Below the pieces are notes generated by a model. That model did not search any database and had not been told where the DNA came from. It worked only from the letters and a program-made list of their open reading frames with translations. A DNA stretch of 64,000 nt, taken from NCBI GenBank assembly GCA_017509255.1, contig JAFWQA010000001.1:62001-126000 (forward strand), written 5' to 3'. The DNA comes from Clostridia bacterium (GTDB taxonomy: Bacteria; Bacillota; Clostridia; Christensenellales; Aristaeellaceae). Positions 53,538-62,724 of this stretch are shown here, piece by piece (the stretch's first letter is position 1; the number at the start of each line of letters is the position of its first letter). The position numbers were made by a program, and so were the translations under genes.

Positions 53538-53653
53538 CCCCCCGTTCCGGAGGATAAAAACCGCTTTTTCTTCAGAAGGGTATTTTTTCCCGGAGGCAAT
53601 TGTAACAAATACATCAAAAAGCCTAATTGTCCGTACCTTTTTGGTCAAATCTC

Positions 53654-53682
53654 TTGAAAAATGCAAATTTGTCTGGTAATAT
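53654..53682 (+). promoter_or_regulatory. Promoter of the GntR/LacI-hybrid regulator gene
   Basis: TTGAAA (53654-53659), 17-base spacer, TAATAT (53677-53682), 28 bases before the ATG. Confidence 0.7.
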
Positions 53683-53710
53683 ATCAACAACATCGGAAAG
53701 GATGTGATAG

Positions 53711-54805
53711 ATGATGGCTGAAGCACAGCCCAAGTATCTGTATGTGGCGGATACGCTGCGGCGTGAAATCGCGGAGGGTGTATTTCGTGACGGACAGACC
53801 CTCATGACAGAAGAGGAGCTCCGTGTCCGTTTCCAGGTCAGCCGGCAGACGGTCCGGCAGGCGATCGCGCTGCTGGAGGATGACGGCCTGGTGGACAGGC
53901 GGCGCGGCAGCGGCACATATGTACGCCATGGGCCCCGGAAGCGCCAGGGGACGATACATGTCGGCGTGATCACCACGTATATTACCGACTATATTTTTCC
54001 CTCCATCGTCAGCGGAATGGAAACTGTGCTGAGCAGCCACGGGGCGGTTATGAGCCTTTCAGCGACGTACAACAGCCCGACCGCGGAACGGAAGGTCCTG
54101 GAGCGTATGCTGGACGGACAGGTGGACGGACTGATCGTGGAAGGTGTCCGTACAGCATCTGAAATGACAAACGAGGACTGCTACCTGCGCCTGATGGAGC
54201 GGAATATCCCCGTGATATTTATTAACGGGTATTACAGAAAGCTTCGGAATATTCCCCATGTGGTCATGGACGATTACGGCGGAGGCTGCCAGGCAGCCCG
54301 GGAGATCCTGCGCCGCGGCTACGTCCGGCCTGCCGGCATGTTCAAGACGGATGACCTGCAGGGCCAGGAGCGGGAAGCGGGACTGACGGACGAGCTGCGC
54401 AGCCGGGGCATCAGCATTCCGGAGGAGTGCATGCTCCGTTTCGGAACGGAACACCGGATGGACCTGTTTGAGACCAGGGAAGGCATGGATTTTGTGGACA
54501 CGCTGGCTTCCGGCAAGGCGGATTGCGTGGTGTGCTATAATGATGTGTTCGCTTCCAACCTGATGGAGCGGCTGCGCCAGAAGGGCGTAAAGCTGCCGGA
54601 GGATCTGGGCATTATCGGATTTGACAACAGCGTTCATGCCGCGATGAACCGGCCCGCGCTGACAACGCTCGGCCATCCGATGGAAACCTTCGGGGAGCTG
54701 ACCGCGCTGAAGATCCTGAATATGATCGACGGCGAAAAGGAGAAAAGCGTCCGGATGCCCTGGACGCTGATCGAGCGGGACAGCCTGCCCGACAGGAACC
54801 GTTGA
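53711..54805 (+). CDS. GntR-type DNA-binding/LacI-type sensor hybrid regulator (AraR-like)
   Basis: A 364-residue regulator. Residues 8-75 are a GntR winged helix (VADTLRREIAEGVFRDGQTL, then FQVSRQTVRQAIALLEDDGL); residues 80-360 are a LacI/PBP1-type sugar-binding domain (VGVITTYITDYIFPSIVSG, IIGFDNSVHAAMNRPALTTL). This combination is that of AraR-type repressors of arabinose and related sugar use. A GH51 arabinofuranosidase gene begins at 63630, about 9 kb away, which fits but does not prove an arabinose role. GGAAAGG precedes the ATG; a second ATG follows directly at 53714. Confidence 0.87.
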   Translation: MMAEAQPKYLYVADTLRREIAEGVFRDGQTLMTEEELRVRFQVSRQTVRQAIALLEDDGLVDRRRGSGTYVRHGPRKRQGTIHVGVITTYITDYIFPSIVSGMETVLSSHGAVMSLSATYNSPTAERKVLERMLDGQVDGLIVEGVRTASEMTNEDCYLRLMERNIPVIFINGYYRKLRNIPHVVMDDYGGGCQAAREILRRGYVRPAGMFKTDDLQGQEREAGLTDELRSRGISIPEECMLRFGTEHRMDLFETREGMDFVDTLASGKADCVVCYNDVFASNLMERLRQKGVKLPEDLGIIGFDNSVHAAMNRPALTTLGHPMETFGELTALKILNMIDGEKEKSVRMPWTLIERDSLPDRNR

Positions 54806-55278
54806 TCGCGGTGATCGCCGTCGGGCGGCTGAAGGAAGCCCCGTACCGCGCGATGGCGGACGAGTATCTCAAACGGCTGAGCCGCTTCGGCAGATACGAG
54901 GAGACCGAGATCCCGGATCTGCCTGAAAGGGAAGGCGCTTCCCCCGCGGAGGAGGATAAGATCCGCGAGCGCGAGGGAGAGGAGATCCTGCGCCGGGTGA
55001 AGGACGGGGACTGGGTCGTGGCGCTGACGATCCCCGGAAAGATGACCGACTCCGTGACGCTGGCAAAAAAGCTGGCAGAGCGGAAAATGAGGGGAACCGG
55101 ACGGACAGTGTTTGTGATCGGCGGAAGCCTCGGCCTGGGCCGGAACGTGATCTCCCGGGCAAACGAGGAAATGAGCATGAGCCCGATGACCTTTCCGCAC
55201 CAGCTGGCCCGGGTGATGCTGCTGGAGCAGCTGTACCGGGCGGAGAAGATCGCTGCCGGGGAGAGATATCACAAGTAA
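54802..55278 (+). CDS. rlmH: 23S rRNA (pseudouridine-1915-N3)-methyltransferase
   Basis: A 158-residue SPOUT enzyme. It starts IAVIAVGRLKEAPYR, matching the conserved RlmH start, has VFVIGGSLGLG for SAM binding and ends with the characteristic MSPMTFPHQLARVMLLEQLY and YHK-type C-terminus. It methylates pseudouridine 1915 in helix 69 of 23S rRNA. The start codon is TTG at 54802, overlapping the regulator stop (TTGA). Confidence 0.93.
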   Translation: MIAVIAVGRLKEAPYRAMADEYLKRLSRFGRYEETEIPDLPEREGASPAEEDKIREREGEEILRRVKDGDWVVALTIPGKMTDSVTLAKKLAERKMRGTGRTVFVIGGSLGLGRNVISRANEEMSMSPMTFPHQLARVMLLEQLYRAEKIAAGERYHK

Positions 55279-55293
55279 GGACGGGATGAGAAA

Positions 55294-55953
55294 ATGAGAC
55301 GCGGATGGAAAGTTCTTCTTGTATTTCTGGCTGTTCTGACGCTGCTGGCAGCCGATATCGCAGCAGCCGAAAGAGACCCTGCCTTTTCCTTCCGCTCAGA
55401 TTTCCGGACTGAAAGCAAAGGCAAAAGCCCCACTGCAACACCCGGAAGGGTGACAAAGACACCGGCCCCGGGCCCGGATGCCCGGATGACGCCGACGCCG
55501 GTGCCGGACGGCCCGATCATTGATCCGCAGAGCATTGCCGACTATATTTTTGCCCACGGATGCCTGCCGGATAATTTTATGACCAAGAAGGAAGCGCAAG
55601 CGCTCGGCTTTGACAATTACCGCGTTTTCCTCAGCGACGTGGCGCCGGGCATGAGCATCGGAGGCGACTGGTTCGGAAACTATGAAAAGCTTCTGCCCGT
55701 GGAGAAGGGGGTTGTCTATCATGAGGCAGATTGCTATTATACCAAAGGAAAGAGAGACAAGTACCGCATCGTCTATTCGAGCAACGGGCGGGTGTGGTAT
55801 TCGGAGGACCATTACAACAGCTTTACCGAACTGTTTCCTACCGCGGCGGACGCTCCGGAAGAGCAGGAGGGAATGAAAGTACCGGAGGCGCCGGAGGAAC
55901 CGGAAGAACCTGAAACAACACCGTTTTCCCTGTGGGACTGGCTGTGGGGATAA
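55294..55953 (+). CDS. Secreted barnase-like guanyl-preferring ribonuclease
   Basis: A 219-residue exported protein: signal peptide 1-25, a Thr/Pro-rich linker 45-72, then a barnase (RNase N1/T1) domain at about 75-181. Aligned without gaps, every barnase catalytic residue is there: Lys98 (barnase 27), Glu144 (73), Arg154 (83), Arg158 (87) and His173 (102). LPDNFMTKKEAQALGF and APGMSIGGDWFGN are near identical to barnase. A Pro/Glu-rich tail ends in FSLWDWLWG. The enzyme should cut single-stranded RNA after G outside the cell. No barstar-like inhibitor gene is adjacent. Confidence 0.92.
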   Translation: MRRGWKVLLVFLAVLTLLAADIAAAERDPAFSFRSDFRTESKGKSPTATPGRVTKTPAPGPDARMTPTPVPDGPIIDPQSIADYIFAHGCLPDNFMTKKEAQALGFDNYRVFLSDVAPGMSIGGDWFGNYEKLLPVEKGVVYHEADCYYTKGKRDKYRIVYSSNGRVWYSEDHYNSFTELFPTAADAPEEQEGMKVPEAPEEPEEPETTPFSLWDWLWG

Positions 55954-55991
55954 CGGAAAGGAAGACCTGCTCCGGGAAAGGATGAAGGATA

Positions 55992-57965
55992 ATGAAGAAA
56001 AACAGCACCTGTAAATATGTTCTGCTTGCGATCGGTCTGTGCGTATGTCTGGCCGTTCTGTCAGGCTGCTATATACAGCAGGACGATATCAACAGCGACA
56101 CCGTCATGAATACGTCCGGCACAAATCTCCGCTTTGACACAATGGCCCCGAGAGTGACGGAGACGGCATCGCCCGTGGCCATTGAGACACAGAATCCGTT
56201 TGGCGTGAGCAATACGATCTCCGTTATTTCCGGAGAGACAGCCACTCCGAGCCCGAAACCCGGCGGATGGAGCGACTGGGGAAGCGTTTCCGACGGGACG
56301 CCCGGACAGAGCCAGACGCCTGTTCCCACGTCAGGAACCATTGTCTTCAGTACGGCAGTCCCGGGGACGAGTCAGGCTCCGCAGACCGGAGCAACGGATC
56401 AGCCCACGCTGCAGGTAGTTACAAAGGCTCCGGCCACCCCGACGGTGACTCCGCCAAGCCTCCAGCGCGGATTCAAGGGCAGTGATGAGGTCCGCGCCCT
56501 GCAGAAGAGGCTGAAGGAACTTGGCTGGTATACCGGTTCCGTGGACGGAGATTTCGGCGCGGGAACGGAAACGGCAGTCAAGGCCTTTCAGAAGGCAAAC
56601 GGGCTGACGGATGACGGAAAAGCCGGCAAGCAGACGCTGGAAAAGCTGAATTCGAAGGATGCCGTGACCAAAAAACAGGCAAGCGCGACCCCGACACCGA
56701 AGCCTACGGCCAAAGTGACCTCGAAGCCTACGGCCCGGCCGACCGCGACGCCGGACCTGAGCAAGGATTACTACCTGTCCCTGGGCACCAGCGGAAAGCG
56801 GGTGACTACGCTGCAGAACCGACTGATCGAGCTGGGTTATCTGGGCGGCAAGGCGACCGGGGAATATGACGCGGCGACAGAAGCAGCCGTACGAGCGTTC
56901 CAGAAAAAAACCAGAAGCCTTTATGAAGACGGAAAGGCAGGTCCGGAGACCCTGAAGGCACTGTATTCTTCGGGCGCCGCAAAGGCGTCATCGGTCGCGG
57001 CGAGCACCGGCGAAACCCTGGAGCGCGATTCCGAGGGTGATGCCGTACGTACGATGCAAAAGCGGCTCAAAGAGCTGGGTTATCTGTCCGGGTCGGTGGA
57101 CGGCAAATTCGGCCAGGGAACGGAAGCAGCCGTGATCGCCTTCCAGCAGGCAAACGGGCTGACGCCGGACGGCAAAGCGGGGACGGCAACACTGAACAGG
57201 CTTTACTCCGACAGCGCAATTCGTTCCAGCGGTGGCTCCGCCAGTACGGATCATGACTCAGCCGCTTCCGGCAGAGATACCTCCGGGATCGGATCAACCG
57301 GTTACGTAACACTGGAGCTGGGCTCCAAAGGGGAGCAGGTCAAAAAGCTGCAGGAACGGCTCAAGACGCTGAGATACTATGACGGCAATGTGGACGGCAG
57401 CTACGGGGACGGTACTGTGGCCGCGGTGATGGCGTTCCAGCTGCGCAATAACCTGACGGTGGACGGAAAAGCCGGCCCGGCGACACAGCGCGCCCTGTTC
57501 GGAAGCGGGACACCTATTTCCTATGCTACCCTGGAAAAGGGAGCCAAGGGCGATGCGGTCCGGAATCTGCAGTATACGCTTTACGAACTGGGTTATTATG
57601 ACGGAGGCATCGACGGCGACTACGGCGATACGACGGCAGATGCGGTACGGGCTTTCCAGATCACAAACAGTCTGACGCCTGTGGACGGAAAAGCCGGGCG
57701 CGCGACACTGGCCCGCCTCTATTCCGCTGATGCGATCCCCGCGACGGCGGCAGCGCCCAGCTACGATACTGCGCGACCGGGCGACCGGGGCGAGCTGGTG
57801 GTTGAGATGCAGGACGTGCTGGTCCAGATGGGATATCTGGACAAGATCACGGGCGTTTACGACGATGAGACCACCGCAGCGGTCAAAGCCTTTCAGAGGG
57901 CGTGCGGCCTGACTGCCGACGGTGTGGCCGGAAAGCTGACGCTGCAGTATCTCTTTGGCTATTGA
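55992..57965 (+). CDS. Lipoprotein with six peptidoglycan-binding repeats
   Basis: A 657-residue lipoprotein: signal with lipobox LSGC (lipidated Cys26), a Thr/Pro-rich linker to about residue 155, then six PG_binding_1 domains of about 65 residues. Each has VRALQKRLKELGWYTG-like helix 1, a DGDFGxxTxxAVxAFQ core and a DGKAGxxTLxxLYS end; linkers rich in Thr, Pro and Ser separate the first three. No catalytic domain is attached, so it is a cell-wall-binding protein only, perhaps an envelope tether. It follows the barnase-like gene by 38 bases. Confidence 0.92.
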   Translation: MKKNSTCKYVLLAIGLCVCLAVLSGCYIQQDDINSDTVMNTSGTNLRFDTMAPRVTETASPVAIETQNPFGVSNTISVISGETATPSPKPGGWSDWGSVSDGTPGQSQTPVPTSGTIVFSTAVPGTSQAPQTGATDQPTLQVVTKAPATPTVTPPSLQRGFKGSDEVRALQKRLKELGWYTGSVDGDFGAGTETAVKAFQKANGLTDDGKAGKQTLEKLNSKDAVTKKQASATPTPKPTAKVTSKPTARPTATPDLSKDYYLSLGTSGKRVTTLQNRLIELGYLGGKATGEYDAATEAAVRAFQKKTRSLYEDGKAGPETLKALYSSGAAKASSVAASTGETLERDSEGDAVRTMQKRLKELGYLSGSVDGKFGQGTEAAVIAFQQANGLTPDGKAGTATLNRLYSDSAIRSSGGSASTDHDSAASGRDTSGIGSTGYVTLELGSKGEQVKKLQERLKTLRYYDGNVDGSYGDGTVAAVMAFQLRNNLTVDGKAGPATQRALFGSGTPISYATLEKGAKGDAVRNLQYTLYELGYYDGGIDGDYGDTTADAVRAFQITNSLTPVDGKAGRATLARLYSADAIPATAAAPSYDTARPGDRGELVVEMQDVLVQMGYLDKITGVYDDETTAAVKAFQRACGLTADGVAGKLTLQYLFGY

Positions 57966-58053
57966 TCTGCTGAGCTTTCCCCTTCAGAAGGAAAAAGGGA
58001 TAAAAAGCAGAATCTAATACGGGTTTGCAAATATACTTGATGGAGTGTGTGTT

Positions 58054-58890
58054 ATGTCTGAATGTACGCATGATTGTTCCAGCTGCTCGGTGGACTGTGC
58101 GTCCCGAAAGCCGGAAAGCCTGCTGGCGCCGCTGAACGCGCTGAGCAGCGTCAAAAAGGTGATCGCCGTGGTCAGCGGCAAGGGCGGGGTGGGAAAAAGC
58201 CTGGTCACCTCCCTGATGGCCGTGCTGAGCCGCAGAAACGGCAGCCAGACAGCGATCCTGGACGCGGATATTACCGGGCCGAGTATTCCGAAAATGTTCG
58301 GAGTCAAAGAAAAGGCCATGGGCAGCGAGGAGGGCATCCTTCCCGCGGTGACCCGGACCGGCATCCGGATGATGAGTGTCAATCTGCTGCTGGAGAACGA
58401 TACCGATCCCGTTATCTGGCGGGGGAGCCTGATCAGCGGTACGGTCAAGCAGTTCTGGACAGATGTGATCTGGGGGGATGTGGACTATATGTACGTCGAT
58501 ATGCCTCCGGGAACTGGCGACGTTCCGCTGACGGTTTTCCAGAGCCTGCCGGTGGACGGCATTATTCTTGTGGCAAGCCCGCAGGAGCTTGTCGGAATGA
58601 TCGTGGGCAAAGCCCTGAACATGGCCAAGATGATGAATATTCCCGTGCTGGGCATTGTGGAAAACATGAGCTATATCGCCTGCCCGGACTGCGGGAGGAA
58701 GATCTATCCCTTCGGTCAGGGAAAGACAGAGCAGGTGGCGAAGGAATTCGGCATCCCGCTCCTGGCGCAGCTGCCCATCGATCCGGCTATCGCCAAAGAA
58801 TGCGATACCGGCGTGATCGAGCTTTACAACGAGAACTGGATGGACCGGGTGATGGAAGCCGTGGAAAACTGCCCGAAGCGGCAGCTTTGA
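58054..58890 (+). CDS. Mrp/NBP35-type Fe-S cluster carrier ATPase
   Basis: A 278-residue P-loop ATPase. Walker A is VSGKGGVGKS at about residue 36, DADITGPSIPKMFG and MPPGTGDVPLTVF follow, and CPDCG near residue 212 is the CxxC that bridges a 4Fe-4S cluster between two subunits. The N-terminus has four cysteines (CTHDCSSCSVDC), as in the NBP35 branch, suggesting a second cluster. It delivers Fe-S clusters to apoproteins. ATG 58054 is preferred over an upstream GTG. Confidence 0.92.
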   Translation: MSECTHDCSSCSVDCASRKPESLLAPLNALSSVKKVIAVVSGKGGVGKSLVTSLMAVLSRRNGSQTAILDADITGPSIPKMFGVKEKAMGSEEGILPAVTRTGIRMMSVNLLLENDTDPVIWRGSLISGTVKQFWTDVIWGDVDYMYVDMPPGTGDVPLTVFQSLPVDGIILVASPQELVGMIVGKALNMAKMMNIPVLGIVENMSYIACPDCGRKIYPFGQGKTEQVAKEFGIPLLAQLPIDPAIAKECDTGVIELYNENWMDRVMEAVENCPKRQL

Positions 58891-58930
58891 ACGGAGAAGC
58901 CGGTTCCGGGGCTGAAAGGAGGGGACGGAT

Positions 58931-60121
58931 ATGGCACGCGGAAACCAGGGAATGAATGACCAGCTGTACCGGACCCGCAGCCGGAACGCAGCGGAAAACC
59001 ATCGGGAACCGTCTTCGGATGAAAAACGCCGCCGGCAGATCCGAAGCTGGATCATTCTGGTAACACTTGTGGTTGCTGTGCTGCTGGGGATCCGCTTCCT
59101 GGGCGGAAAAGGACCGACAGCTGTCAGAGCCAACAGGCTGCCGTGCTATGCCAATCAGAACGTGACTCCTTTCGGGGACGGGATCCTCTATTATGACGGG
59201 ATGTCCCTGTACTGCCTGAACAGCGCGGGAACGGTCCGGTGGAGCTTCCCGGCCGGGACGGGGGCGACATTCTCTGTCGGGCCGACACATGTTGCCATCT
59301 GGTCCGGAATGCAGCTTTATCTGGTGGACAGGAACGGGAATTCCACCTATAACGAAAGCATGGAAGCCGCAGTACAGTTTGCCCGCGTCGGAGACAGGTA
59401 CGCGGCGGTCGTGGTCGGACCGGATACCGAACCCAAGCTGCTCGTAAAGGATCTGAAGGGCGCGCAGGTGGATATGGAGCAGAAGGCTTTTTCGGGCCTG
59501 ATGCTGCTGGACGCCGGCTTTTACGGGGAGCAGGGAGAATACCTGTGGACGCTTTCCCTGGATGTTTTCGGTACCGCGGCGAATACGATCCTGAATACCT
59601 TCCAGGTCGGTAAGATGCTGACCGGCGATACGTCACTCGGCGAAGCGCTGACCTACAGCATTATTTACGAGAACGCGAAGCTGAGGGTTTTCAATACGCA
59701 GCAGATGACCACCTACGACTACAGGTGCGTTCAGGATACGAACGCGACGATGCTGGTTTATGGCTGGAAGCTGATCGACTACGATATTCCCGAACGGGGA
59801 TCGGCCAAGATGCTGCTTGCTCCGACCAGCCAGACAAACAGCGCGCAGGTGATCACGGAGCTGCGGGTGCTGGAAGGAAATACCGATAAGCGGTATACCC
59901 TGCCGGATAAGTGTGTGGGCGCATGCATTTACCGCGGAAATATCTATGCGTTTTCATCCGGATATCAGTTCAGGGCGGATGTGAACAGCCAGAAGTTTTT
60001 TGTCAGTGAGCTTCCGGTGCCGGAGGGCACACGGATCACGGCGTTTTACGGTGTAACATCAGACGGCCGCGCGCTGCTGGCGGCCGGGGAAACGATGTAT
60101 TCCCTGAGCCTGCCGCAGTAA
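58931..60121 (+). CDS. Membrane-anchored beta-propeller-like protein (DUF5711-like)
   Basis: A 396-residue protein: basic cytoplasmic N-terminus, one membrane helix at about residues 37-57, then a large external domain of repeated short strands (GDGILYYDGMSLYCLNSAG, HVAIWSGMQLYLVDRNGN), a pattern of WD-like or PQQ-like propellers. I recognise the overall type as DUF5711, found in Clostridia, with no known function. GAAAGGAGG precedes the start. It is flanked by the Mrp and proS genes. Confidence 0.7.
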   Translation: MARGNQGMNDQLYRTRSRNAAENHREPSSDEKRRRQIRSWIILVTLVVAVLLGIRFLGGKGPTAVRANRLPCYANQNVTPFGDGILYYDGMSLYCLNSAGTVRWSFPAGTGATFSVGPTHVAIWSGMQLYLVDRNGNSTYNESMEAAVQFARVGDRYAAVVVGPDTEPKLLVKDLKGAQVDMEQKAFSGLMLLDAGFYGEQGEYLWTLSLDVFGTAANTILNTFQVGKMLTGDTSLGEALTYSIIYENAKLRVFNTQQMTTYDYRCVQDTNATMLVYGWKLIDYDIPERGSAKMLLAPTSQTNSAQVITELRVLEGNTDKRYTLPDKCVGACIYRGNIYAFSSGYQFRADVNSQKFFVSELPVPEGTRITAFYGVTSDGRALLAAGETMYSLSLPQ

Positions 60122-60191
60122 GGCGGGCCGGGTCAAAACAAGATTGCTTTTTCGCGCAGGTTAGCGCGTGAAGCCGGGAGGAAGAGAAAAG

Positions 60192-61637
60192 ATGGCCAAG
60201 GACAAGCAGGAATTTGTGACCTACATTACCCCCAGGAGTGAAGACTTTTCCCAGTGGTATACCGATGTGATCAAGCAGACGGAGCTTTGCGACTATGCGC
60301 CGGTCCGCGGCTGCATGATCATCCGGCCTTACGGCTATGCCATCTGGGAAAGGATCCAGGCGGAGATGGACGCGCGCTTCAAGGAAACCGGCGCCCAGAA
60401 CGTATATTTCCCCATGCTGATCCCGGAAAGCCTGCTGCTGAAGGAAGCAGAGCATGTGGAAGGTTTTGCTCCGGAGGTGGCGTGGGTCACACAGGGCGGC
60501 GGAGAAAAGCTTCAGGAAAGGCTGGCTGTGAGACCGACCAGTGAAACGATTTTCTGCAGCATGTATTCCAAGTGGGTCCAGACCTGGCGGGATCTGCCGA
60601 TGATGTATAACCAGTGGTGTTCCGTCATGCGCTGGGAAAAGGCCACGCGTCCTTTCCTGCGGACCAGTGAATTCCTCTGGCAGGAGGGCCATACCATCCA
60701 TGCGACCGCAGAGGAAGCAGAGGAGGAAACCCTGAAGATGCTGGAGGTATACCGAGAGGTAGCGGAAAACGTGCTGGCGCTGCCGGTATACGTCGGCCGC
60801 AAGAGCGACAAGGAAAAGTTCGCCGGCGCCCGGGCCACCTATTCCATGGAAGCTATGATGCAGGACGGCAAGGCTCTGCAGGCCGGCACCAGCCATAATT
60901 TCGGGACCAATTTCGCCGAAGCGTTCAATATTCAGTATCAGAACAAGGAAGGCAAGCTGACCTACGTGCATGAGACCAGCTGGGGCGTCAGCACCCGGCT
61001 GATCGGCGCGCTGATCATGACCCACGGCGACGAGCGCGGACTGCGCCTGCCCCCGAAGGTTGCCCCCATCCAGGCGGTGATCCTGCCGATCGCGGCGCAC
61101 AAGGGCGGGGTGCTGGAAGCCTGCGGAGAACTGTTCGGTCAGCTGAAGAAGGCCGGCATCCGCGTGAAGCTGGATGACCGCGACACCGTATCCCCCGGCT
61201 TCAAGTTCAACGACTGGGAGCTCAAGGGCGTTCCGCTCCGGCTGGAGGTTGGGCCGCGGGATCTGGAGAACGGCGTGGTGACCGTATTCCGCCGCGATAC
61301 GCTGGAAAAGTTTACCGTGCCGCTGGAAGGCATCGAAGCAAAGGTGCAGGAGCTGCTGGACGAGGTACAGCAGACCCTGTACGACCAGGCCAAGGCCTTC
61401 CGTGATGAGCGCACAGTGAAGGTGACAAGCCTGACCGAGCTGGAGGCCGCCGTGCAGAACGGTTTCGCCAAGGCTATGTGGTGCGGCGACAGGGAGTGCG
61501 AGGATAAAATCAAGGAGCTTTACAACGCTTCCTCCCGGAACATGCCTTTCGACCAGGAAGGCGAAGCTTTCGGCGACACCTGTGTCTGCTGCGGCAAGCC
61601 GGCCAAAAAGGTCATGTTCTTTGCCAAGGCCTATTAA
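60192..61637 (+). CDS. proS: Prolyl-tRNA synthetase, archaeal/eukaryotic-like type
   Basis: A 481-residue class II synthetase. YAPVRGCMIIRPYGYAIWE (motif 1), VMRWEKATRPFLRTSEFLWQEGHT (motif 2, shown in part) and the motif 3 arginine in STRLIGALIMTHGD are all present, and the C-terminal anticodon domain with a CGDRECEDKIKE/CVCCGKPAKK zinc-type extension is that of ProS type 3. It lacks the large editing insertion of the E. coli enzyme. It charges tRNA-Pro. GGGAGG precedes ATG 60192. A small hairpin (CGCGC 60153-60157, GCGCG 60164-60168) lies upstream, but no T-box. Confidence 0.95.
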   Translation: MAKDKQEFVTYITPRSEDFSQWYTDVIKQTELCDYAPVRGCMIIRPYGYAIWERIQAEMDARFKETGAQNVYFPMLIPESLLLKEAEHVEGFAPEVAWVTQGGGEKLQERLAVRPTSETIFCSMYSKWVQTWRDLPMMYNQWCSVMRWEKATRPFLRTSEFLWQEGHTIHATAEEAEEETLKMLEVYREVAENVLALPVYVGRKSDKEKFAGARATYSMEAMMQDGKALQAGTSHNFGTNFAEAFNIQYQNKEGKLTYVHETSWGVSTRLIGALIMTHGDERGLRLPPKVAPIQAVILPIAAHKGGVLEACGELFGQLKKAGIRVKLDDRDTVSPGFKFNDWELKGVPLRLEVGPRDLENGVVTVFRRDTLEKFTVPLEGIEAKVQELLDEVQQTLYDQAKAFRDERTVKVTSLTELEAAVQNGFAKAMWCGDRECEDKIKELYNASSRNMPFDQEGEAFGDTCVCCGKPAKKVMFFAKAY

Positions 61638-61649
61638 GGAGAAGAACCG

Positions 61650-62660
61650 ATGAAGATCTATATTGACGCAATGGGTGGAGACAATGCCCCGGAGGCTATC
61701 GTCCTTGGGACGGTGGACGCGCTGAGAAAGCATCCGGAGCTGGAGGTCGTACTGGGCGGCGTGATCGCCGAAATCGAGCCTCATCTGGCCGAAGCCGGCG
61801 ACGTCCGCTCCAGGATCACGCTGGACGACGCGCCGGAAGTCATTACCAATCATGAAAGCCCCGTGATGGGGGTACGGAAAAAAACGAACTCCGCGACCGT
61901 CAGGGGCATGCTGGCCGTGAGAAACGGTGAAGCGGACGGCTTTGTTTCCGCGGGTTCCACCGGCGCGACGCTGGCCGGCGGTATGTTCCGGCTGGGCCGG
62001 ATCCCCGGTGTGGAGCGCCCCGCGCTCGCCCCGCTGATCCCTAACGGCAGGGGCGGCTTCCTGCTGATCGACTGCGGCGCGAATGTGGACTGCAAGCCGG
62101 AGTATCTGGTGCAGTTCGGCATGATGGGCGACGCCTATATGCGCGGCGTGATGGGACTGAAGAATCCCCGCATCGGGCTCGCCAACATCGGCGCCGAAGA
62201 GGAAAAGGGCAACGCGCTGGCCAAGGAGACCTTCCCGCTGATGCAGAAGGCGTCCTACAACTTTGTCGGCAATGTGGAAGCCCGCTACATCCCCGCGGAT
62301 CAGGCGGACGTGATCGTGACCGACGGCTTCAGCGGCAACCTGATCCTCAAATATACAGAGGGCCTGGCCAAAACGCTGATGGGCATTATCAAGACGGAAA
62401 TGACGGCAGACATCCGCGGAAAGCTCGGCGGCCTGCTGTGCATGCCCGCCTTCCGCAGGGTCAAAAAGCACATGGACTACAAGGAGATCGGCGGCGCACC
62501 GCTGCTCGGGGTACAGGGCGCCGTGGTCAAGGCGCACGGATCCAGCGATGTCCGTTCGTTTTCCAGCGCCATCAACCAGTGCATCAAAATGATCAACGGC
62601 AAAGTGGTGGACATCATTGCCGAAGCCGTTGCAAAAGCTCAGGCGGGGAATGAAGAGTAA
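61650..62660 (+). CDS. plsX: Phosphate acyltransferase of phospholipid synthesis
   Basis: A 336-residue PlsX. IYIDAMGGDNAPEAIVLG at the start, GFVSAGSTGATLAGG near residue 95 and GNVEARYIP plus the VTDGFSGNLILKYTEG stretch near residue 225 are the family signatures. It transfers fatty acyl groups from acyl-ACP to phosphate, giving acyl phosphate for PlsY. It lies 12 bases after proS and is followed by acpP and rnc, a common bacterial order. Confidence 0.96.
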   Translation: MKIYIDAMGGDNAPEAIVLGTVDALRKHPELEVVLGGVIAEIEPHLAEAGDVRSRITLDDAPEVITNHESPVMGVRKKTNSATVRGMLAVRNGEADGFVSAGSTGATLAGGMFRLGRIPGVERPALAPLIPNGRGGFLLIDCGANVDCKPEYLVQFGMMGDAYMRGVMGLKNPRIGLANIGAEEEKGNALAKETFPLMQKASYNFVGNVEARYIPADQADVIVTDGFSGNLILKYTEGLAKTLMGIIKTEMTADIRGKLGGLLCMPAFRRVKKHMDYKEIGGAPLLGVQGAVVKAHGSSDVRSFSSAINQCIKMINGKVVDIIAEAVAKAQAGNEE

Positions 62661-62724
62661 AACGCTCGCCTTTCTCCGGGAAATGAGTTATAATACCTGT
62701 AAACCTACAAAGGAGGACAAAAAG

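Noticed and set aside
53538..53653. Terminator searched for after the TrmH-type gene
   Set aside because: Only weak complementarity around CCGG and T-rich stretches is visible; no stable stem with a T tail.
55992..57965. Tandem DNA repeat suspected
   Set aside because: Similarity is at the protein level of the six wall-binding domains; DNA copies are diverged.
60122..60191. Possible T-box riboswitch before proS
   Set aside because: The gap is only 70 bases, with a 5-base hairpin and no TGGNACC element or terminator.
60036..62537. Open minus-strand frame of 833 codons
   Set aside because: It is antisense to proS and plsX, both certain genes; its composition is that of a complement shadow.
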